Below, one piece after another: positions 44,369 to 59,683 of a DNA stretch of 64,000 nt. The notes beneath the pieces were generated by a model that worked only from the letters and a program-made list of their open reading frames with translations, was not told where the DNA came from and did no database searches. Source of the stretch: Tubiluchus corallicola (lineage: Eukaryota; Priapulida; Priapulimorpha; Priapulimorphida; Tubiluchidae). The stretch spans positions 62,001 through 126,000 of the forward strand of contig JAQGDQ010000180.1 in the NCBI GenBank assembly GCA_030141605.1. The letters are read 5' to 3'. Both the position numbers and the translations under genes were made by a program. How positions within the stretch are numbered: position 1 is the first letter of the stretch; the number at the start of each line of letters is the position of its first letter.

Positions 44369-44868
44369 CAGGGCCGGGCCTGATTTTGTAGGCCCCTGGG
44401 CTACAGATACTGTAAGGTCCCGACCCCAGTGACAATTAACAAAAGCATGAATGTTGGATTCTTCAAATCAATTGATTTAACTTCTACAATATGATGCCAA
44501 CATTAGGCCCACATAGACGGGTACGACTCTAACACAAAAACAGAGAAGAGATATTTTCTTATATTTACAAAATTCAACTTACACGTCTCCTCTGACAGAG
44601 GCCTTGTCTCTGTCAGAATTCCTAAAAAATTGCGTCATTGAAATCAGGATTGCCAGTGTGGCAGTACCAATGAGTTGGAATGATGGGCAAGAAAACAATT
44701 AAAGTGTATTATATACAGTATATTAATTAACTGAACCCTTTTTAAAGAGATAATTCAGTATACTTCTACTCTCATTCTGAAGTAACTTTTCACAGTAAAT
44801 TAATTTCACTTAATCTCTGGAGGCGCCTGGGCTGCAGCCCATAAAGCCCATGCATTAATACGGCACGA
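44369..44868. mobile_element. hAT-like element, about 500 bp
   Basis: Starts CAGGGCCGGGCCTGATTTTG, ends near CCCATGCATTAATACGGCAC. Imperfect flanking octamers ATGTTGAG/ATGATTAG. It begins 17 bases after the element at 43749-44351. Confidence 0.5.
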
Positions 44869-45900
44869 ATGATTAGTAATTTACTTAAAAACTTTCCTGA
44901 AATATTCTTGGTGAACTGTTTCGTGTCAGTGGAAAAGTCCTGTGTTCGTGTTCGTTTCAGCATAATTGCGGTTACAGGTTTTCAGAAGATGTTTTTGAAA
45001 CCTTCGCTAGGTTTGTTATTACTTGTGGTAATTCCAAAACTTCAGACCTTTGTTTATTCGTTACGTATATAGACAATATATGGTGCTAACAATAAATAGT
45101 TTTTCCACGACTAGGATTCTATGTTTTTTATTTTAACCTCTTTACTGTGCCATGTTTTGTGATTCCAACACAGGCAGTTGTGTTATTTTATTACATTCAT
45201 ATTACAATGGTATTGTTCCATACGACAAAAATACCAAAAAACGTATTGTAAAGCCTCGTAAGCGCTACGCCACGCATGTGAACTAATTACCAGATAATTA
45301 TCATTACGATAAAGGCATGGTATCTAAGGGGATGAAGTATTATCTAGCAACGCTACTTCAATTCGTCGGGAAAATTAAACAGATACTAATAAAACATTTA
45401 TGATACTTCACATCGGATCATTAAGTGACATATGTTGCACGCGTCGTAGACAAATCGTTTGCACTGGGCGTGCCCATCATTGTGCTACCGCGCAGCCATC
45501 CATGAAGAAGCGACAGAATGTTAAATACGAGTTGATGAGCCTGTTATCTGTTGTCATATGACTGCTTATTAAATATTAAATGCCGAGTTGATAAGAGCAA
45601 ACATTTGTCATAATGTTGGCTGAGTTTAAAGAGTTCTCGAAGTGCTATTATTGGGCAGCTTGCAGTTGCACACAAACACGGACTTGTCTTGTTTGTCATG
45701 CACACTCTTGCGTAATGTGTACATTCAGTGTGCAGGGTAACAACGAGAAGAATAAAAAATAAGACGAAAAAGAAGAACAATAGCAGGGCGACAGATTTTG
45801 CAATAAAAATAACAATTTCGTTAGAATCGCGACGCACATATATTATAGGCCTGTGCATTAATACTATGAATTGAGTTTTCCTTCCCCGTTGCCGACTGTT
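44869..45900. other. No supported gene
   Basis: Unique-looking AT-rich sequence. Short frames without recognisable similarity. Confidence 0.5.
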
Positions 45901-45904
45901 TTTT

Positions 45905-46016
45905 CTTTTTTCTTTATTTCTCTCTCTCTCTCTTTCTCTCTTTCTCTCTCTCCCTCCTCTTCCTCTCTCTCTCTTTCACTCTTTCTCATTTTCTTTCTCT
46001 CTATATAAGAGTAATA

Positions 46017-46084
<68 letters not shown>

Positions 46085-46185
46085 GATAATGATAATGATA
46101 ATGATAATGATAATGATAATGATAACGATAATGATAACGATAACGATAATGATAATAATAATAATAATAATAATAATAATAGAAT
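45905..46185. repeat. TC-rich tract followed by AAT and GATAAT arrays
   Basis: TC at 45905-46000, AAT triplets at 46016-46060, then GATAAT hexamers to about 46160 and AAT again. The downstream side (AATAAACGC on the plus strand) resembles a LINE 3' tail, but no coding text was recognised. Confidence 0.85.
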
Positions 46186-48300
<2,115 letters not shown>

Positions 48301-49696
48301 ATATCGGTTTATTAAATTATTTCCAATAACAATTAATTATCGTTACAGATCAATGCGTAGTATGCTACACTTTGTAATGAGACAAAATTTATTTTTTCAT
48401 TACTTTGTAAACTAGCGATAAATGTGTTGGCATGGCAAATAATGTTTTTTTCCTTCATCACGTAATCTCAATAAGATTATTAGTTAATATAACAGTGTAC
48501 TTTCAACTAATTTGTATATAACATAATTATATAAGTTTACAGGTGTACTATATTACACTATACTTATCTATAAAAGCAAATGTATATAGAAAAACAAGCA
48601 TAGATCAGTATCAATATGGCCGATAACAGTAAGCAGTGAGTTTTCACAAAAAAGTCACTGCTTTCCTGACTTTACCCAATTATCTCTGCTGTTTTTCCTT
48701 TGGTATTTATAGGCCCTGCACTATGACTATTAACTATATTATAGTAAATAAAATTTTACGATAATTATATACATCATTTTCATGGACAAAACATCAACAA
48801 TGCACTTTGCTCTCTGTGGTGTATGATACACAACAGAGTAAATTATATTAAAGAATCATTTACGTCAATCATGCGAGAAGAGGATATAGACATGTAGAAG
48901 AAATACTTCAGACAACATCGTGGAAGAAGATTTTTACAGGAAAGGCCGGGCATTTTGTGAAGTTAGGCTTATTTCAATGTTCGCGAAAACTGTTAGAAAG
49001 ATTTTGTAATAAAGCTGCAATAAGCGCCTCGTGTAACTAGTAAAATCACTTTAACGTCGCGATCACTTCATGTTTGGACGCTCCTATTTTCAATGCTCAT
49101 TCTACTTCAGATGACGTCATTCGTCTTGAAGAATAGTAGTGCACTGTCAATCTTCATTAAAAGTATAACAAGTTTTTACAAAAAAATAGATAGCTAATTT
49201 TGTAATATTTTTGAGTGAACATTAGGTAAACTGCAGAAGTCTGAATTAGTTTAAGTAGCGCGCGCTTACGAAAAGTTACGAAGTCTCATAATTACGTCAC
49301 TTAAGTGAAGAGCGGCAACCTGAAAATCTCTATTCAGAGGTAGTTTATTTAAAATTTATCCATTATAAGCAGTTCTCTACAAATTTCTTTGTTATATTTT
49401 TCTAAGTTTAAGTGATAACAGTAAAATAAACCCAACATGCTGAGTGACTTCTTCTTTCCTTTAAGATCAGTACGCAGTGAGCAATATATTTTCCCACAGG
49501 TCCTAACTAACTAGCTAGGGTTATAATTAGTAAGCCTAAAAGTGTCTTTCCACACACACAAACAGATAGAAATTTTGAATCCACACACAGTTTAGAATTG
49601 AAAAAGACATGAATATCGAAAAATACTGTAAATGTCAGTTGAAATTAAATGAATACGATTTTATTTATGGTACATTCACTGTGTGTTAGTAAAGTA

Positions 49697-50202
49697 AAGG
49701 AAAACCGGACGATTGTGTAAACATAAGTTCAGAATAAAGAATGCTCCAATATATTGAAAATTACAATAGCTTATTTTAAATCAAAGCTTAGATTAATTAA
49801 TAATTACCCCGGATACTCAAATTTCGTTAAACTTTCAAAGCTACGCGCGGCTCAGTGAATCTACTAAGACTGACAACAGCGCCTTTTTGTCACATTCGCG
49901 TGGCCGAGAAATATAAGGCAGTACAGTGATAACCATGATCATTTTTCATGACATCATGCGTTTAAACAGTACTGTAACACTTACGCAAATGTGCTGGACG
50001 CACAAGGGAAGATGTCTGCCATTGCACAAACTGTGGTTAGTGCCTGGCGTAAGCAATAGCTGTGTACGGTTGCCCTTAATTAACTTTCTAAGCTAATTAT
50101 TCAAATATAAGGAACAATTGTTAACTTTATAGGCAAGAAAATCCTTATTTTGGACAGTAAATTAAAATGAGATTGAGAATGACCAATCGTCCGGTCTGCC
50201 TT
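49697..50202. mobile_element. MITE family D, copy 2 (506 bp, inverted)
   Basis: TA on both sides; left end AAGGAAAACCGGAC, right end GTCCGGTCTGCCTT. It shares long stretches with 9518-10052 on the opposite strand, for example GCACAAACTGTGGTTAGT. Confidence 0.82.
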
Positions 50203-50880
50203 TAATAAATTTACCGCAAGATTTTCTTAATAGAACAAACGTTTTTAGAAACAAGACAGGGACATGTTTTCATTCGTTTGTTTACTCGTGGCATCACATG
50301 CAAATAAATCCAACATAAGCTCCCACGCACAAACAAACAAACAGAGACCTACATTTTTTAAGGCGGTAACGAGATTAGAAGGGGAGAGGTGAAGCCAGCC
50401 CTGAAGCCAGAACTGATCACGTGACAGAAACAAGAGAATACCGGCGAAAACAAAATAAGCGCACATTGTGTTACCGATACGGCCGCATCTGCTTGTTATT
50501 CTAAGTTGTGTGGTCTGAACAAAGTGCGCTGATAGATGGAAAGATAGAAAGACTGAACGAAAGATAGCGAGGAGAGTTAGGTTATGTTACAACGTACAGT
50601 AAATGAAGATACATACGCCAACTGATACAACAGCTGCACTGAATGAAAGGGAGGCTTTTTTTACAGTAATTCCTTGCACCGTAGCTGCATAACAAGCTGC
50701 ATATAATATAGTCTCATGATCTGCAAATCGTAACATTAATAACTCAAACTAGATTGTGTTATAAAAAAAAACTGTTGTACTTATGTTGCTTACTTGCCAG
50801 CTCCAGTTTTACAGACCTGCATTACAAGAACATTCGATGTTTACAAAAAGGTTTTCAATTCTTTAAAACAAGAACAACAT

Positions 50881-51099
50881 CCGTTTTATAAACAACCCAC
50901 TATATATTCTAGATTTTATTGATTTTTTATTAGAAAAATCCAACGTTTCTGCTGTACGCAAGCAGTATTTTTCGTATAGGCAAGTGACTGCTAGTGACGA
51001 ACACACTAGTGACTGCTAGCGTACAGTAGAAACGTTGGATTTTTCTAATAAAAACTTAATAAAATCTAGAATATATGATGGATTGTTTATAAAACCGGC
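50881..51099. repeat. Strong hairpin: about 80-bp arms with a 59-base loop
   Basis: Left arm 50881-50959 and right arm 51019-51099 are reverse complements with few mismatches (ATCCAACGTTTCTGCTGTAC against GTACAGTAGAAACGTTGGAT). The loop holds two copies of AGTGACTGCTAG. Confidence 0.9.
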
Positions 51100-51737
51100 G
51101 TTTACAACTGTAATTGGCTATATGTATAGGCCTCTTATTTTGCCTATAACTGATAGCATGATCGGTTCTGTTAGCTTTTTTTATCGAAATTAGGCAACTA
51201 TAATTCTCTAAAAAAATTTATAATCATTACAACAGAAATGGTTACGATACTTATACACGTGTATAAAAGGCTAAAAAGCAGTAACATTGGACGTACGCAA
51301 ATATCGGGAATAAGCTATAGAAAAGGCACGTGATTACTCATATATGTAAATCACATATAGGATGTAAAAGTAATATGTAGTTGTATCTCCCAAGGCACTG
51401 CAAACTAAGGCACAGGCGGTGTTAGCCACATTTCATTTAACAAAGTTTTTTCACCATTATCATAATCATTACAACATATATATAATTCTGCTACATTTAA
51501 CGTATTGAACATACAAGACTATGTACAAAATAGCTTTAGTTTTGCACTTTATCGCTAACAATGAATTCATTAACTAACAATTATGAATATATAAATGGCA
51601 ATAAGTACATATTTAATTTAATTATTACACGTACATCGAATGACTATGAACTGCTTTGCCGTTAAATGCAGAATTATTAAATACTTTCGCTTCGTACACC
51701 ATGTCGGCAAAACAGCCATACTATACTAACTAAACTA

Positions 51738-52035
51738 TACAAGTTGTCATCACTTTTCTCACTACAGTAAACAATGTAAATGACAACAATGATACACAAT
51801 GTGAATGACAACAATGATACCACACAGAAAGTAGTCACACATTTGCATTGTCATCACTTTTTTCACTACAGTAAACAATGTGAATGACAACAATGATACA
51901 CAATGTGAATGGCAACAATGATACCACACAGAAAGTACAGTCACACATTTGCATTGTCATCACTTTTTTCACTACAGTAAACAATGTGAATGACAACAAT
52001 GATACCACACAGAAAGTAAAGTCACACATTTGCAT
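51738..52035. repeat. Minisatellite, about 100-110 bp unit, 2.5-3 copies
   Basis: TGTCATCACTTTTTTCACTA starts recur at about 51745, 51854 and 51955, each followed by CAATGTGAATGACAACAATG. Confidence 0.9.
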
Positions 52036-53249
52036 TTACACCATACACTTACACAACTGACAAAATACAGTATAATATATAATATGCTTGCACATTTTTC
52101 ATTAATATTAAATATTAAGCATTAACATTTAAATAAACGTTGATACCTGCATTACTATTACCTATAATTAATAATAATTAGCAGAAGTATGTAATTGCAG
52201 AATGAATTGTTGGCAGTCGCCTGAGCCTATACTTGCATACAGAAGTATGGAAAAATCTCAATTTTAAAACATTTATTCGCTAATTACACATGCCTCTGTT
52301 TTTCTAAATTTGTACATATCACCATCTATTATGGTTAAACCATTTTATTTACAAATCAGTCATCGTCAATTTCTATGCTGCTATCATAAATTTATAATTC
52401 GTCACGCACGGGCCCAGCCGTATATCGACTTCCCAATAAAGGTCAAAATTCAAACATCTGTAAAGTGAGTGGCCTCAAGTTCGTTGACCTTTGACCTTAA
52501 AGCGTGTTTCCCCTACACGATAATTAATTAGGTTTGTCATACTGATATGACTTCGCACGCATTGCAGGCCCAAATCTTCAAGGTGTTTGTCAGCAGACTC
52601 AGGTCTGGTCGAGTAAGAAAATGTAGGGCCTTGGAGCAGACCCGACCGGAAGTTCATCGCCACCGGAAGCAGTCGACTGCAGGGGAAATATGCGATGTAT
52701 TTGTCCAGAGAGATGCCTCATAAAACTACTTACAAAAAATCGATAACTCGATGTGTTAAATACGCTCTCCAGGTTTTTTCCGAGAATTTGGACGACACGC
52801 AAATAAGAGTTTGTTTAGAAATCGTTGCAAATCAAAAATAACTCGACTTATCGTTAATATCGCAGAAACTCTTGAATCTAAAAATGTTTGGGTTCAAAAC
52901 CGAGAAAAAGATCAATTTTATTAGATTCTTTTCTACTTTTTTATACATTAAAGAGTGAATCTTTCCCAATTAATTTATTGTCATATTTTCTTAAGCAAAT
53001 CAAACGATAAGTCACAAATCGAATTATCACGTTATACGCGGTTCTAAAGTCGTTGTAGCCGAGTTTGGCTTGAACGAAAAGAAGTCAACAATATGGCGTT
53101 GCATCAGTGTTTGTTGTGTGTTAATACGTAAGTTCATGCTGAGTTTGCACAAAAACACTGACAATGCCTTCTTTCAGTATAATCAGGAATGAATTATCTC
53201 TTAATCTCGTTTCAGACGAATCAAAAGTGAAAGAAGTCAAGAACATAGA

Positions 53250-53255
53250 TTTATT
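53250..53255 (-). terminator. Candidate proximal poly(A) signal for the RBM24-like gene
   Basis: AATAAA on the minus strand about 170 bases past the stop. Vertebrate members have long 3' UTRs, so distal sites are also possible, for example the AATAAA near 48307-48312. Confidence 0.3.
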
Positions 53256-53427
53256 GCAACAAATGATAAATTGTTCTTCAGATATTCTAGTTACTCATAA
53301 TAATAATAGTTACATTATCGTATTTTTTTTTACTTTTAACAATACATGTACTAAATCACTTGACAACTTCCATTTTTGATTTGGCTCGTGTGTAAACGTG
53401 AGGAGAACAGCATGAAGTTTCATAATC

Positions 53428-53740
53428 TTATTGCATCCGTTCTTGTAATTGTTGGGCAGCCTGATACGATGATAGCGCACCCGGGGTACCTCCAGCCAGC
53501 GCGGCAGGTAGATACGCACCTGCGCCGTACGCGGGTGGCGTAACGTAGCCGGACGCCGCGGCTGCTGCCGCCGCTGTGGTGGCGTAATCGTAGGTGTTAG
53601 CAAATTGACTAGCGTAAGCGGCGTAGTCGAAGTATCCTGCTGCGGCCGGAGATAGCTGAGCGGCAGCGGCGGCGGAGTGCGGTACCAGGACGCTTGGACT
53701 AGTCAAGTAATGCGGTGAGTATACGTACGGCCCAGGTAAC
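53428..53740 (-). CDS. RBM24: Terminal coding exon of an RBM24/RBM38-type RNA-binding protein
   Basis: 313 nt, preceded by a strong TTTTTACAG acceptor, ending TAA; 103 residues. RBM24/RBM38 (SEB-4) proteins carry one N-terminal RRM and regulate splicing, stability and translation of mRNAs in muscle, heart and growth arrest. The exon matches their low-complexity C-terminal half: PGPYVYSPHYLTSPSVLVPH resembles the family's HYVYPQAFVQPGVVIPH, then Ala/Tyr-rich runs (FDYAAYASQF, a poly-Ala tract), and the ending YQAAQQLQERMQ against QLQ.DRMQ. The local GC content is much higher than its surroundings. The RRM exons were not found from 53740 to 64000 and probably lie beyond the window. RBM24 versus RBM38 cannot be decided, as many invertebrates have one gene for both. 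Confidence 0.85.
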
Positions 53741-55424
53741 CTGTAAAAACAAAAGCAAAATATTTCAGAAATCAAATCGTATATAAACTTTATTTATTTT
53801 AAATGGATTGACATACAGTAATATTACTGATCGGAGTTTTTCCACTGTGCAACAAATACATTTTAGTTGAGAACAGATATATACAACTGATTATCAAGAA
53901 TATAGTTACATAGATAGTTAGTTCAAAAACACAAGTAATTCATTAGTTAACACTTAAAATTGAAATATACAAAGCTCACAGAGTACAGAAGCGATACAAG
54001 AAACAATTATCAATGTAGATGATCCTATTAGTTATACAAAAGTATGATTGATCAATAACTGATGTTTCATTCAGCAGTGCAAAATTCAAAATGATTCATG
54101 TTATAATTCATTTAAGCGTACAATTAATTAGCGATGGATCGCCTGATCTGAGCTTATGAAAGCAAATCAAGCGTGCGCGAACCTTTAAGTGACATTCAAA
54201 TAATTTTTTCCAGTCGTCATTTTAGAAATTGTGTGATTTTGCAATGTGAAATAGTCGACTTCTGTCAACATTCAACATTCTCCTTTATATCAACAAGCAA
54301 TGAGAGAATATTTTATCAGTTTTTTACCATGTTCCTTATGTCAGAGTCTTGAAAAGAAAATCACAGTCATCAATCAACATTCTAGTTTAGTGTTTCGCTT
54401 AGTCAGTGACTGCTTTTAAAACGGATATAGAACTTTAAAAATAAAGTCGGATATAGAACTTTAAAAATAAAATAACTTTAAATAAATAATAATAAATTAA
54501 TTACCTATATAAGTGATAAAAGCGGGCTTTTAAGCATAAATGAATTTATTTTAAAAAAACGTCGATGCAAATCCCAAAACGTTTCAATCATGCTGTACTA
54601 CGATGGTTTTGAGCAAATTTGAGTTTGTAAAAAATATCGTATTTTGTATTTTACAGTGACCTTTAAAGACGACGATGAACTGTGATACATAGTGGAAAAT
54701 TTCTGGTATTTGTGCGGATGTTTCTTAAATAAATTAGATATAATTCTTATATATCCAGTTGAGAATTTGTTCTGGCTATTAACATCCACGACGCAAAAAT
54801 GTTTTAATGATGAAAAACAGCTCCAACTTGTTGCTGTTATTCTTTTACTAAGCTGAATAAACAACATTGAAGCTCCAGGCGACAAACATTTCTCTCTTGA
54901 ATAAAACTTCAATTATAAACACATAAAAACTGCAAACAGTCAATTTTACAAGCGCATGATTCACTTGTTAGAGCCACGATAATAATTATTTAAAACGAAA
55001 CTACCTGATGTTAGTAAACACCATAATGCAAAATTAAACTACTTGAAAATATATTAATCCATTCATTCATATATATTTAATGAATATTTAATAAACAACA
55101 GTGATTATTTAACAAAGTAGGTCGATTCATTAGTCACAAACCCAGAGAAAGTAAGAAAATTTTCAGCCAAACGTTTTAACATATACCAAACGAGTTTTGT
55201 TATAAGTCGTACGTAGGAACAGCCACATTACCAAACTTGAATTTAAAAAAATCTTAACCTTCACAACATCTTTCTAATTTACATTCTTAATTTATAAATT
55301 AAAATTACTAAATAAATATTTACTTAATTTATTTGAAATTCGACAGTGTTGTTCCTAGCATTTTAGAGCAACATGTTGTTTAGTAACACAATGAATTTAC
55401 CTGTCTCTTCAGTGTATAAGCGCA
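53741..55424. other. Intron of the RBM24-like gene, no exon seen
   Basis: No RRM motif (RNP1 or RNP2) was recognised on the minus strand here. AT-rich with a short duplication GGATATAGAACTTTAAAAAT at about 54422 and 54450. Confidence 0.45.
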
Positions 55425-55745
55425 GGGGTGTATCAAAATTTACGATGCCCTAGGCTGATAGTTCTAGCCCGCCAATCTCTATTGTGAATTTATGCTTGTT
55501 TAATTAATGACCCAATTAAACAATTGCTTGTGGTGTGTTAGAATCAATATTAACCTAGTTTTTATGTGGCCATTATTAATTACATGTATTTGCGTAGCGC
55601 TTATATTTAAAGGCAAATATACACGTTGCAAGCTGCGCAACTGCTTGTTATTTAATACCTTGCACCTGTTCATTACGTGGTACTTATATAAAAGCTGTGC
55701 TTAGTAACTGCCTGCAGTGTGTTATAAAATGCGCCCTTTATATGA
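55425..55745. repeat. Repeat family J, copy 2
   Basis: Direct relative of 42126-42440. Confidence 0.7.
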
Positions 55746-56066
55746 ATACATTACATTGAAGCTTGCTTGTCTACGCAAGTCATTGTCCTTTAGACACCCG
55801 AAAGAAGTTTCCATTTCAACTTTCTATAATCGAAGAAAATATGATCGTGTCTCGCTTAAAATGGACAACTAAATGCAATATTTGCTTAAAAGATGCTAAT
55901 TGACAAACAGAATTGTTGAAAACAGGAATTTATAGCACTAACATCAAAGCGACGTAGTCTTCGTATCAGAGAGTAATTAATGAGAGAACTAATCATTATT
56001 AGGGTGGTATTCCTCGATTTACAAGAAGCCACGATCATGCTTGGTGACAGCCAGGAATGCCCGAGG

Positions 56067-57248
56067 AATCGTTACTGAGGTGCAAGGTTGGCATTACGGT
56101 ACGGCACGAAAATATCGTACTTCGTACCTCTAAAAAATACCGTACCGTAGCTACAAAATCGAATCGTATAGTACGATAAAATATCGTACCGTAGCTACAA
56201 AATTGAATTGTACCGTACTAGTACGATAAATTATCGTATCGTAGCTACAAAATTGAATCGTACCGTAGTAGTACGATAAAATATCGTACCGTAGCTACAA
56301 AATTGAATTGTACCGTACTAGTACGATAAATTATCGTATCGTAGCTACAAAATTGAATCGTACCGTACTAGTACGATAAAATATCGTACCGTAGCTACAA
56401 AATTGAATCGTACCGTACTAGTACGATAAAATATCGTACCGTAGCTACAAAATTGAATTGTACCGTACTAATACGATAAAATATCGTACCGTAGCTACAA
56501 AATTGAATCGTACCGTACTAGTACTATAAATTATCGTATCGTAGCTACAAAATTGAATCGTACCGTACTAGTACGATAAAATATCGTACCGTAGCTACAA
56601 AATTGAATCGTACCGTACTAGTACGATAAAATATCGCACCGTAGCTACAAAATTGAATTGTACCGTACTAATACGATAAAATATCGTACCGTAGCTACAA
56701 AATTGAATCGTACCGTACCAAGTTCATCTACGATCAAATATAAAAAGATAAAGGGTAGCATAAAAATGAATTGTAAAAAAGATAAGTTTATTGATTATTG
56801 TTATGAATTTATGCATACTATAAAACGGAACTCTTGTTCGAATTTCCGTGCTAATTATTTTAGATTACAAAACCTACACGATACAGGCTATGCTATTATA
56901 TTATATACAAAACAGTCTGATGATAAAAATTATATCAGCACAAGATGAAAGCTTGGCTACGCTAAGCTTGCATCTTAAAAACATTATTGCGGCTACAGTG
57001 TCCCCTTTTAGCCCCGTCTGAGCTCATCCAGAATATAACGTAACCCAGAAAAACTTTTTTCCACACTCACTCGTGTGCAAGGCTGACAGTACGGTACGGT
57101 ACGGTACGAAAAATATCGTACTTCGTATAGCTAAAAAATACCGTAGCATAATTCCGTACCTTACGTTTAAGCATTTTTTCGTACCGTGGTGTAATTTTGT
57201 ACAGTACCGTACCGTACTTACTTCCAGTCTTGCGCCTCAGTAACGATT
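56067..57248. mobile_element. TIR element with internal 50-bp satellite, 1182 bp
   Basis: Ends AATCGTTACTGAGGTGCAAG and, inverted, AATCGTTACTGAGGCGCAAG, followed on both sides by TACGGTACGG. Inside, 56120-56720 is about twelve units of 50 bp. A frame at 56658-56948 has no recognised domain. The target duplication is not clear. Confidence 0.72.
56120..56720. repeat. 50-bp satellite of self-complementary units
   Basis: Unit holds TACGATAAAATATCGTA (7-base arms), GTACCGTAGCTAC and TACCGTACTAGTACG, so each unit can fold on itself. The flanks at 56090-56120 and 57075-57225 contain related TACGGTACGG sequence. Confidence 0.93.
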
Positions 57249-58645
57249 AGTTCTCATAGTGGTCTGACTTCCATAACCCCAACACCATAACCACATGCAC
57301 AAGCAAATCTTATAAATGTATCTATCTCAACAGGTGAAGAAGATAAGGTGTCAAGCAGAAGATTACTTAACTTGAAACTCGAGGAGCGAGTTTTTGTTCT
57401 CCTGGGTTTGAAAAATTCTTCAGCCGGCACGCGTCAGCTACTTGTTGATATTAATATGTTTTCCTAGCTATCTTGTTACTGCCAGTAATTAGGGGCTAAG
57501 GTTGGTTGCCAGGGTGCAGACAAACGGACAAATAATTGTCTGTACGGGAGCACGAAATGTGGAAGTGAAAACAGAGCAATGAAAGCGATCTTATCTTCTT
57601 TAAATTTTGTAGTTTGAGAGTCCAGAGTTTCTGACTTTTAAACCATAATTTAATACGGGTTTCTAGAGAAACGCTTATCTCTCTTTGTTCTGAGAGCCGA
57701 GACAGGGACTAGAAAAACACGGACAAGAACCATTGTTTTTCAAAATGAAGTTGGAGTTAATAAAATAGTTCGTGCTAATTCTGCTTCTAGACAAGGAAAG
57801 TATTTCTGGTATTATTACCACAGAAAAGGAAGAAATTAGTCGAAATCTTAACCGACATGTGTCAAAGTTACATTCGATATGCGCATATATTATGATAATG
57901 TCTGAAAATGATGTTTACGATCAATATAGTTTTAGAATTTACAGAAATGACGGTTATAAGGGGAAGTTGTCGACAAAGCCATAACCATAAAATACAAAAA
58001 CCCAAACAGATGAGTTTATAGTTCAACAATATTGATGATACTTCATTCTTAACAGGGCGTATCCAGGTTAAGAAACTGAGAAAAACACAACGGGAGTGCG
58101 ATTAGTGGCGACTCTCTCGGTTTTTTTGCTATCTCGGAACAAGCGTTCAACGGCACCCAAAGTCTAGGCATTGCAAAACTTTACATAGTGGTTAGTTATA
58201 AATTACGTGATCTTTCGTTCTTTGAATAACTCTCTCCCAGGAACAAGAACCGGCTCCTCCAAAACTTTAGAAAATATGTGAAAAGAGAGAGAATCGACAA
58301 GTGTTCGCGGCTGTTGTAGTTTATCTTTAATGCAGTTCAGCTACAAAGGGGTTTGAAGGTCGTAAATAGAAGCAAAGGGCTTTTTCTATAGGACTTCTTG
58401 AAATTTTACAGCTCTTCTGGTATTCAAGAGCAAATAAATGAAATGAGAATAAGTAAAGTGGCTGCTCTGTTTTAGTGCTACTCAGTTTTATTAATTAAAT
58501 CGCTCAGACTTAAGAAACTCTTGCAAAAGAGAGGAGTCAAGAGCGGCACGAAAAAGGACTCAGAATACTCGTTTTACGGAGCATCGCGTTACTCAAGTTA
58601 CTGAGTGACACACCAAAAGATAATTATGTTACTCAACAAAACAAC
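57249..58645. other. No supported gene
   Basis: No domain or splice-coherent frame recognised on either strand. Confidence 0.5.
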
Positions 58646-59033
58646 AAGCCTTTTCACAGTCCCAGCGATTGATGATGATCGTGAAAACATCAAAGGTTAA
58701 GTGTACCAGATAACGCTTTTGTGTACACTTCACAACGCCTCGCAGCCTATGATATTATAATAGTAACAGTTTTAACAGCTAGATAACCCCTTACCTAGTT
58801 CATTTTTTCTTGTTCCCAAGTAAGATCATGCTAGTAAATCACTCTACGCACAGACTAATGTATAATTAAGTTAAGCTCACGCAAAACAACTGAAGTTACT
58901 GAACTGATGCGGCAGAAGGCTTTGTTTTACACACATATCACGCGAGGGTTGTAGTTAAGACGCGTTGCTGTGGTACACTTAACCCTTGACCTACAGCAAT
59001 TGCGCGTGCGTATAGCGAAACTGTGAAAAGCTT
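58646..59033. mobile_element. TIR repeat family A, copy 3 (inverted)
   Basis: Bounded by AAGCCTTTTCACAG and CTGTGAAAAGCTT. It is inverted relative to copies 1 and 2. Confidence 0.68.
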
Positions 59034-59680
59034 ATCGCGAGTGGATCGAGTGGGGTCGTTCAACGAAAGAACGCTTGTTTTTCAGCTGGCAGGGTGTCGG
59101 TTTGATTTTTCAATTCAGTGTTATCCTATAACTGATTACATGGCGAGGCCTTCTTTGAAAGTTTGGTTCAAGATAAAACGAAGATTGGGAAAATTTAACG
59201 AAAGTGAACAGAACAACAAGAAAATTTATAAAAATTTATCGGTTGGTTTGTAAGGTAAAGCCTGCATAAGCACACAGTCACGTGGTACGCTATACGTGAG
59301 CACAAATGAAAGCCAGAGCTATGGTCGCGCATTACAAACCCAATTTCAAACATTTGCACGAGCAGGTTGCCATTAGCATTGTGTGTGTGTGTGTGTGCAC
59401 AACCATTTAAAATAAAATAATCAAACAACTGAATGGTGTTCACTCGAAAGAGCGAGTTCTCCTACATCGGGTGGCGCGAATGGAGACATAATCAAAAGCA
59501 CTGACACCCCGCCGTCACGGGTCAGCGGCTAAATCATGTTTTTGTCAGAAATTGAAGCCACCCTGCACATTGGTATGCTAGCTGACGTAGCACAGATCTG
59601 CAGGTGTTGCGACTTACTGAGAGACATGTGCACCATTAAGCAAGTTTTTGCCAGCAAGAATAGTATAAAGTTATGTCAAA
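59034..59680. other. No supported gene
   Basis: A 76-codon plus-strand frame at 59023-59253 starts in a repeat and has no recognised domain. A short GT run lies at about 59380-59397. Confidence 0.5.
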
Positions 59681-59683
59681 AGT

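Larger units (their letters stand above)
48301..53427. other. Possible 3' UTR or downstream region of the RBM24-like gene
   Basis: Mostly AT-rich with no coding similarity. It contains a MITE copy (49697-50202), a hairpin (50881-51099) and a short minisatellite (51738-52035). Minus-strand AATAAA motifs occur at 48307-48312 and 53250-53255, so how much is transcribed as 3' UTR is open. Confidence 0.35.
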
